A stretch of DNA of 34,273 nucleotides. Source: Clostridia bacterium. GTDB lineage: Bacteria; Bacillota_A; Clostridia; Oscillospirales; Acutalibacteraceae. This document shows positions 1 to 8,578 of this stretch, piece after piece. Every line of letters starts with the position of its first letter. The first letter of the stretch is position 1. The notes under the pieces were generated by a model. That model was not told where the DNA came from, did no database searches, and worked only from the letters and a program-made list of their open reading frames with translations. The position numbers and the translations under genes were made by a program. The stretch is taken from positions 1 through 34,273 of the forward strand of contig JAFYUD010000047.1 of assembly GCA_017549665.1 (NCBI GenBank). Reading direction: 5' to 3'.

Positions 1-32
1 TCACCCCTTATACCCCGCAGAAAAACAGAAAT

Positions 33-76
33 AAAAAAATCAGGTACAATAGGAGTTGAATTCTATTGTACCTGAT
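33..76 (-). terminator. Rho-independent terminator after TnpV
   Basis: A perfect 14-bp stem (39-52 pairs with 63-76) with a 10-nt loop is followed on the minus strand by a run of seven T (33-39 on the plus strand are A). It sits 18 nt past the stop codon of the TnpV-like gene. Confidence 0.85.
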
Positions 77-93
77 AACTTTATATAAAGTGT

Positions 94-468
94 TTATGCT
101 GTGAAGATCATCTCGTGATTAACAATCTCTCTTGCCCTTGCCTCAATATTATTCATTTTGGCAACCCATTCCATTTGGTTGTCTGCCTTGAGTTGTTCTG
201 TTACACCCTCATTGACTTTAATTTGTTCCACCAGCCGAGAGAACATATCTGATGCTTGTTCGTCAATCTCTGCAAGATGAGCCCACAATGTGCTGTTCAT
301 AAACATAATATTGAACTGAACTCGTTTGTGTTTCATAAGATAATCCTTGCGGTTCAGTCCCCACACACCAAGTGGTTTGTTTGCTTCGGCAGGTAATGTG
401 ATGTTCGGTATTCTGTAATTGCCAACTGTTCTGTATGTGCCGCTGTTCTGCTCAAATGATGATTTCAT
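94..468 (-). CDS. TnpV-like transposon-associated protein
   Basis: A 124-residue protein matching the TnpV family first described in Tn4451-type elements; its biochemical role is not established. Family marks seen here are an N-terminal YRIPNITLP block, the LGVWGLNRKDYL block (about residues 33-45) and the C-terminal VTEQLKADNQMEWVAKMNNI block (about 89-108). A paralogue with the same three blocks lies at 30681-31034 in the middle element. The start is supported by GGAGG 8 nt upstream of the ATG. It is the last gene of its transcript, followed by a strong terminator. The assignment rests on recalled family motifs. Confidence 0.8.
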   Translation of the reverse strand: MKSSFEQNSGTYRTVGNYRIPNITLPAEANKPLGVWGLNRKDYLMKHKRVQFNIMFMNSTLWAHLAEIDEQASDMFSRLVEQIKVNEGVTEQLKADNQMEWVAKMNNIEARAREIVNHEMIFTA

Positions 469-658
469 AAATAAAACCTCCAGTTATTTAGTAGTTTTAT
501 TCTACCTTATAACGGGAGATTAGTCGAATGTGCGGATCTAACTATGATTATTGCGCCAAAGTTCTTGAATTAAAATGAAAAATATCGTTATAATTTAAAG
601 TGTACAGTTGTATAATTGTTGAATTATATTTTAAGGTTATTCATTATAGATAGGATAA

Positions 659-1477
659 TTATCTAATGCGCTTATTACCTAAAAAAACAGATCCTTTGTC
701 AGTTGGAAGTTGAGGTAAAATCGCTTCGATTTCTTTAATGTAAATATCTCTTTCATCATCATTTAGCTTACGAAGATGCTCGTTAGTTTTCTTTTGAACT
801 AATTTAGCCAATTCCTCATATAACTCCCAAAGTTCTTTGAAATTGTCATGTAGAGATATATATGTAGTTGTCGAAGGATCAAAAACACTGAGAGCTCCCT
901 GAATTTCAAACAAATTATGAGTGAACCCATTGAGTTGTATTCGCGTCAATAAATCAACAACGGATTCATTACACTGGAAAATCATCGGTGCTTTTAAATT
1001 TTTTTCTAACTTTGCGTCTAGATTACTTTTTGAACAAAAAAATACAGATGCAAAATCTATGTAATTTCTATTTCCCGTCTCTAAGCTATCGTCTGTGTAA
1101 TACACTCTTTCTTTGGGATAAATGATTGTATCATCTTCATTTATAGTAACAAAAGCTTTGATTTGTGGCAGAAATCCATTAATCACCGTGTAAATTTCTA
1201 TTAAGTTTGGAGTGATGATATTTAACGCTTTCGATTCTTGCCTGCTTTTTCTTTTAAGGTCAAAATATCGTACAAAAACTGCAATGAAGAATGCCGAAGC
1301 CAAACTTGCGAATACGCCGCACATGCCGATTATAGTACCATAAATATCTTTGTTTACTGGTACAATGAAACACATTACAAACAAAGCAATAAAAACTATC
1401 GAAGTTATAAATGTTGCTATGCCAAAAAAGATATTTATACCATCCCAAACATTTGAATTGTATTTGTTATCATCCAT
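659..1477 (-). CDS. Unknown membrane protein with two N-terminal helices, partner of HD-like protein
   Basis: About 272 residues. Two hydrophobic segments near residues 12-40 and 50-70 form a membrane hairpin, followed by a basic stretch (FDLKRKSRQESK) and about 190 mostly soluble residues, probably cytoplasmic. I do not recognise the soluble part. I prefer the ATG at 1477 because GAGGTG stands 10 nt upstream; an ATG six codons earlier overlaps the stop of the preceding gene (ATGA) but has no ribosome site of its own. It follows the HD-like gene in one operon, with the two genes almost touching, which suggests that the products work together. The position beside an integration site and the AT-rich composition suggest a transferred accessory or defence function, but that is inference. 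Confidence 0.7.
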   Translation of the reverse strand: MDDNKYNSNVWDGINIFFGIATFITSIVFIALFVMCFIVPVNKDIYGTIIGMCGVFASLASAFFIAVFVRYFDLKRKSRQESKALNIITPNLIEIYTVINGFLPQIKAFVTINEDDTIIYPKERVYYTDDSLETGNRNYIDFASVFFCSKSNLDAKLEKNLKAPMIFQCNESVVDLLTRIQLNGFTHNLFEIQGALSVFDPSTTTYISLHDNFKELWELYEELAKLVQKKTNEHLRKLNDDERDIYIKEIEAILPQLPTDKGSVFLGNKRIR

Positions 1478-1491
1478 TATAATTACGCACC

Positions 1492-2589
1492 TCATTTAAT
1501 CGTGTTATTTTCTGTTTTGAGTACTAACCTTGATTTTTTGCATTCACAGGCATCTACGCATACCCAATTATTTAGTCCCATTACGCTTGCTTTCCACCCA
1601 TTAATGCTATCAAAATACTTATGTTTCTTTATAAATAATTCTAGCTCAGAATAATCAATATCAATAGTCTCAGCAGATACCTTAATCTTTATTATTATTC
1701 CTAATGTTTTTGGAAAAACATAATGCTCTTTGTCTTTGCTTTCATCTGAATATCTGCAAAACTTCTTTGTCATCTCTATAGTGTCTACAAGTGAAAGTAA
1801 ATATAATAAAGGTTCTAAACAACCAATTTTCAAAAAGTGTTCTGCGTCAATCTCCTGTAATGGGTTAGAATCCTCATATAAATTGTTGTTTTTCCAAATA
1901 TTATGTTCCATTATCCGGAAACAAATATCTTGATATAATGGGATGCGTTCAAAATGCAACTCAATATCATTAGTTGGCAAAACAATTTTCTTGTTTTTTG
2001 AGTCTTTTTCTGTTTCTGAAGAGTATAAGCGCTCAAATAGAACATATCCTCCGAGAATACCATGATCTCCAACCTCTTCATTTTTAGAAAGATTATAATT
2101 ATTTTGGTTCCAATTCTGTTGTTTGTATTTGTTTTTATAGTAATGACAATAAAGTTCTTTTGAATATCTACTGTCACAATAAGTGTAGTTAAAGATGTTA
2201 TAGTTTAATTTGATTTTTTCAATATCATCAATGTTAAAATGTGACGCAGCAATAAAATAATCAAAATCATGATATAAGCACAAGGTAATCCATGTATATA
2301 TAAATGATTGTTGGATTTCATATTTTTTATATTCTTCTTCGATTTTATTCTTCAGATTATGAAAAGAGGAAAGGACAATTCCTAAGCCAAATGAAAACAA
2401 AACATGTTTAACACGAAAATCATATTGATCTAATACGGAATTAAATGGAATTGTCACTTTATTTCCATATTGTTTCAAAATGGTTTTTATGTATTGAATA
2501 CTCTTTTTTTTATTATCAACCACATTTGATATTGGCGGCAAACCAAGTTTAGCTAATCCATTATCGATTTCTTCCATTAAGTTTGTCAT
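1492..2589 (-). CDS. HD-domain-like hydrolase (predicted), first gene of a two-gene island operon
   Basis: 365 residues, no membrane segment. Spaced H, HD, DHG and D motifs are arranged as in HD-family metal-dependent phosphohydrolases: KHVLFSFGLG (about residue 62), CLYHDFDYF (about 107), GDHGILGGYVLFERL (about 174) and LLSLVDTIEMTKKF (about 267). The family cleaves phosphoester bonds, often in nucleotides or cyclic nucleotides; the substrate here is unknown. The start ATG has AGGAG 7 nt upstream, and a good promoter lies at 2624-2652. The gene leads directly into the two-helix membrane protein. HD fold by motif reading only; it could be a degenerate or different all-helical family. Confidence 0.6.
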   Translation of the reverse strand: MTNLMEEIDNGLAKLGLPPISNVVDNKKKSIQYIKTILKQYGNKVTIPFNSVLDQYDFRVKHVLFSFGLGIVLSSFHNLKNKIEEEYKKYEIQQSFIYTWITLCLYHDFDYFIAASHFNIDDIEKIKLNYNIFNYTYCDSRYSKELYCHYYKNKYKQQNWNQNNYNLSKNEEVGDHGILGGYVLFERLYSSETEKDSKNKKIVLPTNDIELHFERIPLYQDICFRIMEHNIWKNNNLYEDSNPLQEIDAEHFLKIGCLEPLLYLLSLVDTIEMTKKFCRYSDESKDKEHYVFPKTLGIIIKIKVSAETIDIDYSELELFIKKHKYFDSINGWKASVMGLNNWVCVDACECKKSRLVLKTENNTIK

Positions 2590-2623
2590 ATCAATTCTCC
2601 TGCTAACGGCAAATATTTACAAC

Positions 2624-2652
2624 AATATACCATAAACCGACAGGAAATTCAA
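2624..2652 (-). promoter_or_regulatory. Sigma-A promoter of the HD/membrane-protein operon
   Basis: On the minus strand TTGAAT (-35) and TATATT (-10) are separated by exactly 17 nt, 35 nt upstream of the HD-like start codon. Confidence 0.7.
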
Positions 2653-2780
2653 TTCTTTAGAAAGTAAAAAGGTCGACCGTTGTTGTGGTCGGCTTTAAAA
2701 ACTATAGTTCTTTTACATTCTCACCTCAACATCAATTCCGTTCATAGTTTGGTAAAGATAAGGGTGCGTTTTTGCGTGTA

Positions 2781-2841
<61 letters not shown>

Positions 2842-2887
2842 TCGGACACTAAGTAATATTTTTTGCCACTTTTAAATTATAACAGAA

Positions 2888-2918
2888 ACTCCGAGGATTT
2901 GATACCTCGGAGTTTTTT
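2888..2918 (+). terminator. Terminator, probably of the original tRNA-Ala gene
   Basis: A perfect 9-bp stem ACTCCGAGG/CCTCGGAGT with an 8-nt loop is followed by T6. It stands 46 nt after the tRNA-Ala fragment with no gene between, so it was probably the tRNA terminator before the element arrived. Confidence 0.85.
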
Positions 2919-2976
2919 GTTTGTATTGCTATATGAATTTTTAATTTGAATTTTGTATGACGTTCTTGCAATCCTT

Positions 2977-3005
2977 TTGATAAATTATTCTCATAACGGT
3001 TATAC
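2977..3005 (+). promoter_or_regulatory. Sigma-A promoter of the MFS-SDR operon
   Basis: TTGATA and TTATAC are separated by 17 nt, with the -10 box ending 25 nt before the start codon. No obvious operator or riboswitch lies between. Confidence 0.7.
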
Positions 3006-3029
3006 TACGAAAGGATTGGAAGTGAGAAT

Positions 3030-4445
3030 ATGGAGAATTCATTTAAAAAGTCGTATATCGTTGGTTTTATTCCGTATGCGCTTGCAGCTTTTCTTATCGG
3101 ATTGGTTGGCGGGTTTGTGACCGGGCTCGGACCTGCTTTTGTAAGAGACTTAAACCTGCCGTATAACAACACAACCTGGACTGCGCTTGCGATGGCGATG
3201 TCTACTGCCGCTTTTGCTCCGGTTCTCGGAAAATTGGGAGATGTAATAGGTCGAAAAATTACACTGTTGGCAGGAATTGCGGTATTCTTGCTTGGTAATA
3301 TAATGACGGCAATTTCGAACTCTTTGTTTTTTATGCTTGCTGCGCGGTTTATCGTCGGAATGGGAACAGCGGCAATTGCTCCTGTTGTTATATCATATAT
3401 TGTTACCGAATTCCCGTCGAATAAAATTGCAAAAGGATTTTCTTTTTATATGTTTATTTCCGGGGTTTCTGTAATTTTCGGACCGACAATAGGCGGTCTG
3501 ATTATTGATAATTACGGATGGCGAGAAATGGTATGGGTATGTGTTGCCTTTTCTGCGGTTATTTTATTGCTTTGCATTTTATTAAATACCGAAAAAACAA
3601 CGTTTCGAAAAAAGATAGATAAGTTTGATATTCCGGGCGCTGTGTTTGTGATGATTTTCTTCAGCCTTATTCTTTGTGTTCCTTCGTTTGGTCAGAATTT
3701 CGGATGGCGTTCGGGTATGTTTTCGGGAGTTGTTATTGCGGCAGTAATATCGGGCGTAGGACTGTATTTTTCTGAAAAAAAGGCAATGAATCCGATTCTG
3801 AAATGGGAATTCATAAAGAAAAAGGCATTTATTCTTTCTGTTGTTGCTCTATTTCTGACGCAGGGACTTATGCAGGCGAATATGACCGATATCATAGTTT
3901 TTGTCAATTATACTCAACCGATGAATTCGGTTATATCCGGATATGCGATTTCGGTAATGTATGTTGGTTTGTCTTTGGGTGCGGTTGTTATCGGACCGCT
4001 TGCAGACCGTTTTGAGCCTAAAAAGGTGCTTGCGGGTTCTTTATTGTTAACGGGAATTGGCTGCGGCATAATGTTTTTGTTTACGGAAAATACATCGCTG
4101 TTATTGCTTGCGACATCGTTGGGAATACTCGGGTTCGGTCTCGGAGGTAATGCAACGATATTTATGAAAGTTGTTCTTTCGGGAGTATCTGCCTCGGATT
4201 CAGGCGCGGGAACGGGAACATACGGATTATTCCGTGATCTTGCCGCACCGTTCGGAGTTGCAGTATTTGTGCCGCTGTTCACTAACAGAACTGAACGGTT
4301 AAACAATGCCGGATTATCAGAAAGTATTGCGGCAGTAAATTCAATAAAATTGCTTGCTGCGGTTGAAGTCGTGTGTGTCGCAATCGGAATAATCACTGTG
4401 TTTTTTTTACCGGAAATTCATAATAAAAAAGGAGCAGATATATGA
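3030..4445 (+). CDS. MFS transporter (drug/metabolite exporter-like)
   Basis: A 471-residue inner-membrane transporter with about 14 hydrophobic segments, as in the DHA2-like branch of the major facilitator superfamily. The loop 2-3 signature GKLGDVIGRK (about residues 67-76) and the later RFIVGMGTAAIAPV motif are clear, and a second-half repeat PLADRFEPKK is present. GAAGTGAG upstream supports the ATG. Its stop overlaps the start of the next gene by ATGA, so transporter and short-chain dehydrogenase are translationally coupled. The substrate cannot be read from sequence; the coupling to a dehydrogenase suggests uptake or export of a small organic molecule that the enzyme also handles. Confidence 0.85.
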   Translation: MENSFKKSYIVGFIPYALAAFLIGLVGGFVTGLGPAFVRDLNLPYNNTTWTALAMAMSTAAFAPVLGKLGDVIGRKITLLAGIAVFLLGNIMTAISNSLFFMLAARFIVGMGTAAIAPVVISYIVTEFPSNKIAKGFSFYMFISGVSVIFGPTIGGLIIDNYGWREMVWVCVAFSAVILLLCILLNTEKTTFRKKIDKFDIPGAVFVMIFFSLILCVPSFGQNFGWRSGMFSGVVIAAVISGVGLYFSEKKAMNPILKWEFIKKKAFILSVVALFLTQGLMQANMTDIIVFVNYTQPMNSVISGYAISVMYVGLSLGAVVIGPLADRFEPKKVLAGSLLLTGIGCGIMFLFTENTSLLLLATSLGILGFGLGGNATIFMKVVLSGVSASDSGAGTGTYGLFRDLAAPFGVAVFVPLFTNRTERLNNAGLSESIAAVNSIKLLAAVEVVCVAIGIITVFFLPEIHNKKGADI

Positions 4446-5239
4446 AATTAAATGATAAAGTTGTGTTGATTACCGCTTCTACAAGAGGTATAGGATTGGC
4501 TTGTGTTAAAGCTTGTGCCAAAGAAGGAGCCTCGGTATATATGGCGGCAAGAGATCTTAATCTCGCCAAAGAAGAGGCAGATAAATTGGTTTCTCAGGGA
4601 TTCAAGGTTAAATGTGTTTATAATGATGCGGTAAAACCCGAATCATATATTACAATGATAGATGATGTTATAAACGATGTGGGACGAATTGATGTTCTTA
4701 TAAATAATTTCGGTACTTCAAACCCTGCCAAAGATCTTGATTTTTCAAATACCGATATTGATGTTTTTCTTGATACGGTTAATGTCAATCTCAGAAGCGT
4801 TTTTGCTGCAAGTAAAGAAGCGGTAAAATATATGGCAAAGCAAGGATGCGGAAGCATTGTCAATATTTCATCCGTCGGAGGACTTGTACCCGATATTTCG
4901 CAGGTTGCATACGGAACAAGCAAAGCTGCAATAAATTATCTTACCCAATTGATTGCGGTACACGAAGCAAAAAATAATATTCGCTGTAATGCAGTTCTGC
5001 CCGGTATGACTGCAACCGACGCTGTGAAAGACAGACTTTCGGATGAATTCAGAGAAATGTTTCTCCGTCATATACCTTTTGGCAGAATGGCAAATCCCGA
5101 AGAAATTGCTGATGCGGCAGTATATTTTGCAAGTGATGAATCGGCATATACCACCGGTCAGATTTTGACCGTGTCGGGCGGTTTCGGACTTGCAACACCG
5201 TTATACGGTGAGTTATCCGATAAACAGAAACGCAGATGA
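4442..5239 (+). CDS. Short-chain dehydrogenase/reductase (SDR)
   Basis: A 265-residue classical SDR oxidoreductase using NAD(P). The cofactor motif TASTRGIGLA (about residues 11-20) is a TGxxxGxG variant with the first Gly replaced by Ala. Also present are NNFGTSN (the NNAG equivalent, about 88-94), the catalytic SSVGG serine (about 142-146) and YGTSK (Tyr and Lys, about 157-161), then LPGMTATD and the C-terminal ASDESAYTTGQILTVSGGF typical of FabG-like members. The ATG overlaps the stop of the MFS gene. Substrate unknown; annotation as a fatty-acid reductase would be unsafe, since there is no fatty-acid gene nearby. Confidence 0.9.
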   Translation: MKLNDKVVLITASTRGIGLACVKACAKEGASVYMAARDLNLAKEEADKLVSQGFKVKCVYNDAVKPESYITMIDDVINDVGRIDVLINNFGTSNPAKDLDFSNTDIDVFLDTVNVNLRSVFAASKEAVKYMAKQGCGSIVNISSVGGLVPDISQVAYGTSKAAINYLTQLIAVHEAKNNIRCNAVLPGMTATDAVKDRLSDEFREMFLRHIPFGRMANPEEIADAAVYFASDESAYTTGQILTVSGGFGLATPLYGELSDKQKRR

Positions 5240-5320
5240 TTTGATTTTTAGATTGCATTGCCTCCCCTTTCGTACATTGTTTATTTGATTTTCGGTAACA
5301 TTACTTTTAAATCAAATTTG

Positions 5321-5349
5321 TTGAAGTATGTTTTTGTTTGTGTTATACT
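5321..5349 (+). promoter_or_regulatory. Sigma-A promoter of the GPH symporter-esterase operon
   Basis: TTGAAG and TATACT are separated by 17 nt and end 33 nt before the symporter start codon. The symporter and esterase therefore probably form a transcript separate from MFS-SDR. Confidence 0.65.
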
Positions 5350-5382
5350 GATTAACGGAATATTATGAAGGAGGCAATTTCT

Positions 5383-6837
5383 ATGAAGAAAATCAATTCA
5401 AAACCGCAGAATCCTCTGTGGCAGACAACAAAGCCTGAGAGAAACAGCTATTATACTTATTTCTTCGGTCAGAATATGATCTATAATATGATAGCGGGAT
5501 ATCTCAGCACATTTCTTCTTCTTATCGGTGTTAATCCGGTTAAATCTGCGGCAGTCATGCTTGCTGTAAAGGTGTGGGATGCAGTTAACGATGCTGTTTT
5601 CGGTGTGATTTTTGATAAGTTTAAATTCAAGAGCAATCAGAAATATATTCCCTGGCTTAAAATTGCGTGCGCACTTACTCCGATTGCTACCGTTGCTGTT
5701 TTTATTATCCCTACTGCCGCAAGCGAAACCGTCAAGCTTGTTTGGTTTGCGATTGCATATGTTATCTGGGATACGGCATATACACTTTGTGATGTGCCTG
5801 CTTTCGGTATAATCACCGCGATGACAAGCAATATTGAAGAAAGAAATACAATTCTTTCTCTTAAAGGTATCACAGGCGGGGTCGGTTCAGCTCTTACAAC
5901 CGTTCTTGTGACGCTTCTTATCAGCGAATTTGTCGGTCTAGGTTATGGTTCCGTTTCCGTTGTTGTTGCCGCAGTGGCTATGGCAACAATGTTCCCCATA
6001 TGTAAACACTGTCAGGAAAGAAACAGAATTTCCGATGAAGAACAGTTTACTGTCAGAAGGATGCTCAGATATGTTGTCAACAACAAGTATCTCCTTATTT
6101 ATTATATTGGATATATTTTCTATTCGGGCGCACAGACTTACAATGCGCTTCATATGATTATGGCTTATTATATCTATGAAAACTCGCTTGCTTCCCTTAT
6201 TACGGGTACCGTTGCTGCATTGCCCCAGCTCTTTATGGCGCTTCTTGTTCCTAAAATTATCAGAAAAATTGATAAAACCAAACTCTTCAGGATTTGCGCT
6301 TTTGCAACAATTATTTTTTCACTCTTCATTATCCCCACTAGAAACAGTTTTATCCTGTTTGTTATCACCTATATGCTCCGCTCAATTCCTCTTGGTATTA
6401 TCGGTGTTCTTTCGTTTACCTTTACCCCCGACTGCGCTGAATACGGTCAGTACACTACGGGAACAGAAGCTAAAGGTATAACATTTGCCATTCAGACTTT
6501 TGCGGTTAAACTTGCAGCCGCAATTTCCGGTTCGATGGGTCTTGCACTTCTCGGTCTGTTTGGGTTCAAAACAGAATTTGAGATAAACGGAATTCAGCAA
6601 GAGGTAAGCAATTTTGCGGATCTTGAGGCAATAAATGCAATAGCTCAGCAGACGAAAGAAGCTCTTGACGGTCTGTGGTTCACTTATAATATTGTTCCTA
6701 TTATCGGTCTTGTTATAGCATTGATTATCTGGTGTTTCTACAAGTTGAACGATAAGGATGTTCAGGTTATGGCTGACTGCAACATCGGCAAAATCAGTAA
6801 AGATGAGGCCGAAAAACTTATTTCAGGAAAATATTGA
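5383..6837 (+). CDS. GPH-family sugar:cation symporter (MFS_2)
   Basis: 484 residues with about 12 transmembrane segments. The N-terminal part (NPLWQTTKPERNSYYTYFFG, then AVMLAVKVWDAVNDAVFGVIFDK) matches the glycoside-pentoside-hexuronide:cation symporter family, whose motif WDxxxDxxxGxxxD covers the charged residues needed for cation coupling. A later FTPDCAEYGQYTTG block is also characteristic. These proteins import oligosaccharides, glycosides or uronides with Na+ or H+. I chose the ATG at 5383 because GGAGG lies 8 nt upstream; an ATG six codons earlier has no such site. The esterase gene follows within 40 nt, so the likely cargo is an esterified or acylated sugar (inference). Confidence 0.88.
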   Translation: MKKINSKPQNPLWQTTKPERNSYYTYFFGQNMIYNMIAGYLSTFLLLIGVNPVKSAAVMLAVKVWDAVNDAVFGVIFDKFKFKSNQKYIPWLKIACALTPIATVAVFIIPTAASETVKLVWFAIAYVIWDTAYTLCDVPAFGIITAMTSNIEERNTILSLKGITGGVGSALTTVLVTLLISEFVGLGYGSVSVVVAAVAMATMFPICKHCQERNRISDEEQFTVRRMLRYVVNNKYLLIYYIGYIFYSGAQTYNALHMIMAYYIYENSLASLITGTVAALPQLFMALLVPKIIRKIDKTKLFRICAFATIIFSLFIIPTRNSFILFVITYMLRSIPLGIIGVLSFTFTPDCAEYGQYTTGTEAKGITFAIQTFAVKLAAAISGSMGLALLGLFGFKTEFEINGIQQEVSNFADLEAINAIAQQTKEALDGLWFTYNIVPIIGLVIALIIWCFYKLNDKDVQVMADCNIGKISKDEAEKLISGKY

Positions 6838-6874
6838 TATTTGCGAATACTGTGATTTTGAAACGGAGAGCACG

Positions 6875-7687
6875 ATGAATGATATGATTCTTCTGAAAGA
6901 TATTGCATACGGTACACACGAAAGGCAGACGGTTGATATTTTTCTTCCGGAAATTCCATGCTCCGATTCGGGTATTATTTTTTATGTTCACGGTGGCGGA
7001 TGGACTATGGGCGATAAAACCGTTCACCATCCCGATGCAGAGCATTTCTGCAATCTCGGATATATTTGTGCATCGATGAATTACCGCTATATCGATAAAG
7101 AAACGAATATATTTGATGAGCTTGACGATATTACTTCTGCTTTGAAAACAGTGAAAATTACCCTTGCCGAACACGGTTTCAATGTTGAAAAAATGATAAT
7201 TTCAGGCGGCTCTGCAGGCGGTCACTTATCGCTTATGTATGCGTACACAAGAATGAATGAAGCTCCGATAAAACCTGTTGCCTCTTGCGTTTACTGCCCT
7301 GCGGTTGACTGTTCAAAAACAGATTTTCTGATGGGTATTTCAGGTGAGTTTGAGGATTGGAAAAACGGTATTCTTTCATTTGCTGCAGGAGTTAATATCA
7401 ACAAAGAAAATTTTTCCGATGAAACCCGTCAGACAGCACTTAAAAAGATTTCTCCCGTGACCTATGTTTCCGAAAATTGTGTTCCTACGGCTGTTTTTCA
7501 AGGGAAACTCGATGACCTTGTTCCTAATGAACATATTAAAAATTTTATTGATATTCTTGATGAATACGGAATAAAAAATGATTTGCTGATATATGAAAAT
7601 TCGGGTCATGCACTGGATAAAAATCCCGAAAAAGTGTTGCAGGCAAAAGAAATAATCAGAAAATATTCGGAAATGTATTTTAAATAA
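6875..7687 (+). CDS. Alpha/beta hydrolase, carboxylesterase/acetyl-esterase-like
   Basis: 270 residues, no signal peptide, cytoplasmic. The oxyanion-hole motif HGGGW (residues 39-43) and the nucleophile elbow GGSAGGH (Ser113) place it in the hormone-sensitive-lipase/BD-FAE-like esterases. The remaining triad is probably Asp in QGKLDDLVPN and His in NSGHALDK near the C-terminus. The ATG at 6875 has GGAGAG upstream; a longer reading frame would run back into the symporter gene. Co-transcribed with the GPH symporter, it may remove acetyl or other acyl groups from the imported sugar. Confidence 0.85.
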   Translation: MNDMILLKDIAYGTHERQTVDIFLPEIPCSDSGIIFYVHGGGWTMGDKTVHHPDAEHFCNLGYICASMNYRYIDKETNIFDELDDITSALKTVKITLAEHGFNVEKMIISGGSAGGHLSLMYAYTRMNEAPIKPVASCVYCPAVDCSKTDFLMGISGEFEDWKNGILSFAAGVNINKENFSDETRQTALKKISPVTYVSENCVPTAVFQGKLDDLVPNEHIKNFIDILDEYGIKNDLLIYENSGHALDKNPEKVLQAKEIIRKYSEMYFK

Positions 7688-7753
7688 AGAGATAAAGTCG
7701 GGTGTAACGACGGAATCAATCATACAAGCTTTGCAGCTGAAACAAAAAAAATT

Positions 7754-7795
7754 ACTCCGGACAGATTTCGTTTGAAATCGGCCCGGAGTTTTTAT
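7754..7795. terminator. Bidirectional terminator between convergent operons
   Basis: A stem of ACTCCGG (7754-7760) with CCGGAGT (7783-7789), extended by GATTTC/GAAATC inside, has T-rich sequence after it on the plus strand and an A run before it, so it can stop both the esterase transcript and the opposing metallohydrolase transcript. The tail overlaps the stop codon of the latter. Confidence 0.8.
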
Positions 7796-8568
7796 ATCTC
7801 AATAACATCTCCTGATGAAATATATGAGAGTTTTTTAACGGATTTTTTCATGAATTCAAATTGTTCGGTGCCGGTACAATGGCAGGTGTAAAATTCAATA
7901 TCATAATCATTTAGTTTTTCGCAATAAAAGCCCAGCTTACCGTCAAGAGGGTATTTTGAATAATGAAAACCACCGATAAGAACATCAGGTCTGAACCATT
8001 CGCAGATATTGATAATGCCTTTGTGTGAGCAACCGCTGAACAGAATTTTTTTGCCGTTTTCTTCAATCATAAGATATTGTTCGTGAGCAAAATCATCGGG
8101 TATGAATTGGTTGTTGATAAAATTTGTTAATCCCCCGCTGTCGGTATCAATAACCGTTTTCTTTCCGTTGCAGGAATGAAGAAAAATATTTGGCAGGATT
8201 TGCGCATATTCATCGGCAAAAATGAGACGGTCATTGCCGCAAACAGAAATGTCAAGACCGATGTATTTTTCAGTTCCGTTGTAATGCGGTTCAAATGCTT
8301 TTTGATTGAGATATACGGGAGCTTTTTTGTTGATTGAAAGAAATTTAGAAAGTCCTCCGCCGTGGTCATAATGACCGTGAGAAAGAATTGCATAATCAAC
8401 ATCGGAAAGATTAATCCCGAGCTTATCGGCATTAATGGCAAAATTTTCGGTCTGACCCATATCAAACAGAATTTTTTTATTGCCGGTTTCAATGAAAAGA
8501 GATAATCCGTGTTCGGCTGCAAAGCGTTTGTCGGATGCCGTGTTCTCAATAAGACATGTAATTTTCAT
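7792..8568 (-). CDS. Metallo-beta-lactamase-fold hydrolase (COG1237-like)
   Basis: 258 residues, cytoplasmic. The metal-binding motif SHGHYDHGGG (His64, His66, Asp68, His69) is complete, and FSGCSHKGIINI supplies the downstream His. The layout matches the COG1237 group, annotated by similarity to archaeal dihydropterin ribofuranosylaminobenzene phosphate synthase; the bacterial members have no settled substrate. AGGGG precedes the ATG at 8568, and a start seven codons earlier would lie inside the ribosome site. It lies 10 nt downstream of the GDSL gene, in the same operon. Confidence 0.85.
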   Translation of the reverse strand: MKITCLIENTASDKRFAAEHGLSLFIETGNKKILFDMGQTENFAINADKLGINLSDVDYAILSHGHYDHGGGLSKFLSINKKAPVYLNQKAFEPHYNGTEKYIGLDISVCGNDRLIFADEYAQILPNIFLHSCNGKKTVIDTDSGGLTNFINNQFIPDDFAHEQYLMIEENGKKILFSGCSHKGIINICEWFRPDVLIGGFHYSKYPLDGKLGFYCEKLNDYDIEFYTCHCTGTEQFEFMKKSVKKLSYISSGDVIEI

Positions 8569-8578
8569 CTGCTTTCCC

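Noticed and set aside
2660..2700. Hairpin AAGGTCGACC/GGTCGGCTTT as a terminator
   Set aside because: The stem has a bulge, the T run is weak, and no plus-strand gene lies upstream in the window.
3914..4396. 160-codon minus-strand reading frame inside the MFS gene
   Set aside because: It lies fully inside a gene with clear family motifs, has no ribosome site and low-complexity composition. It is a shadow frame, as are the other frames opposite large genes.
8127..8549. 140-codon minus-strand frame within the metallohydrolase gene
   Set aside because: Same strand, other frame; the metallohydrolase frame has all zinc-binding residues, while this one has no recognisable feature.
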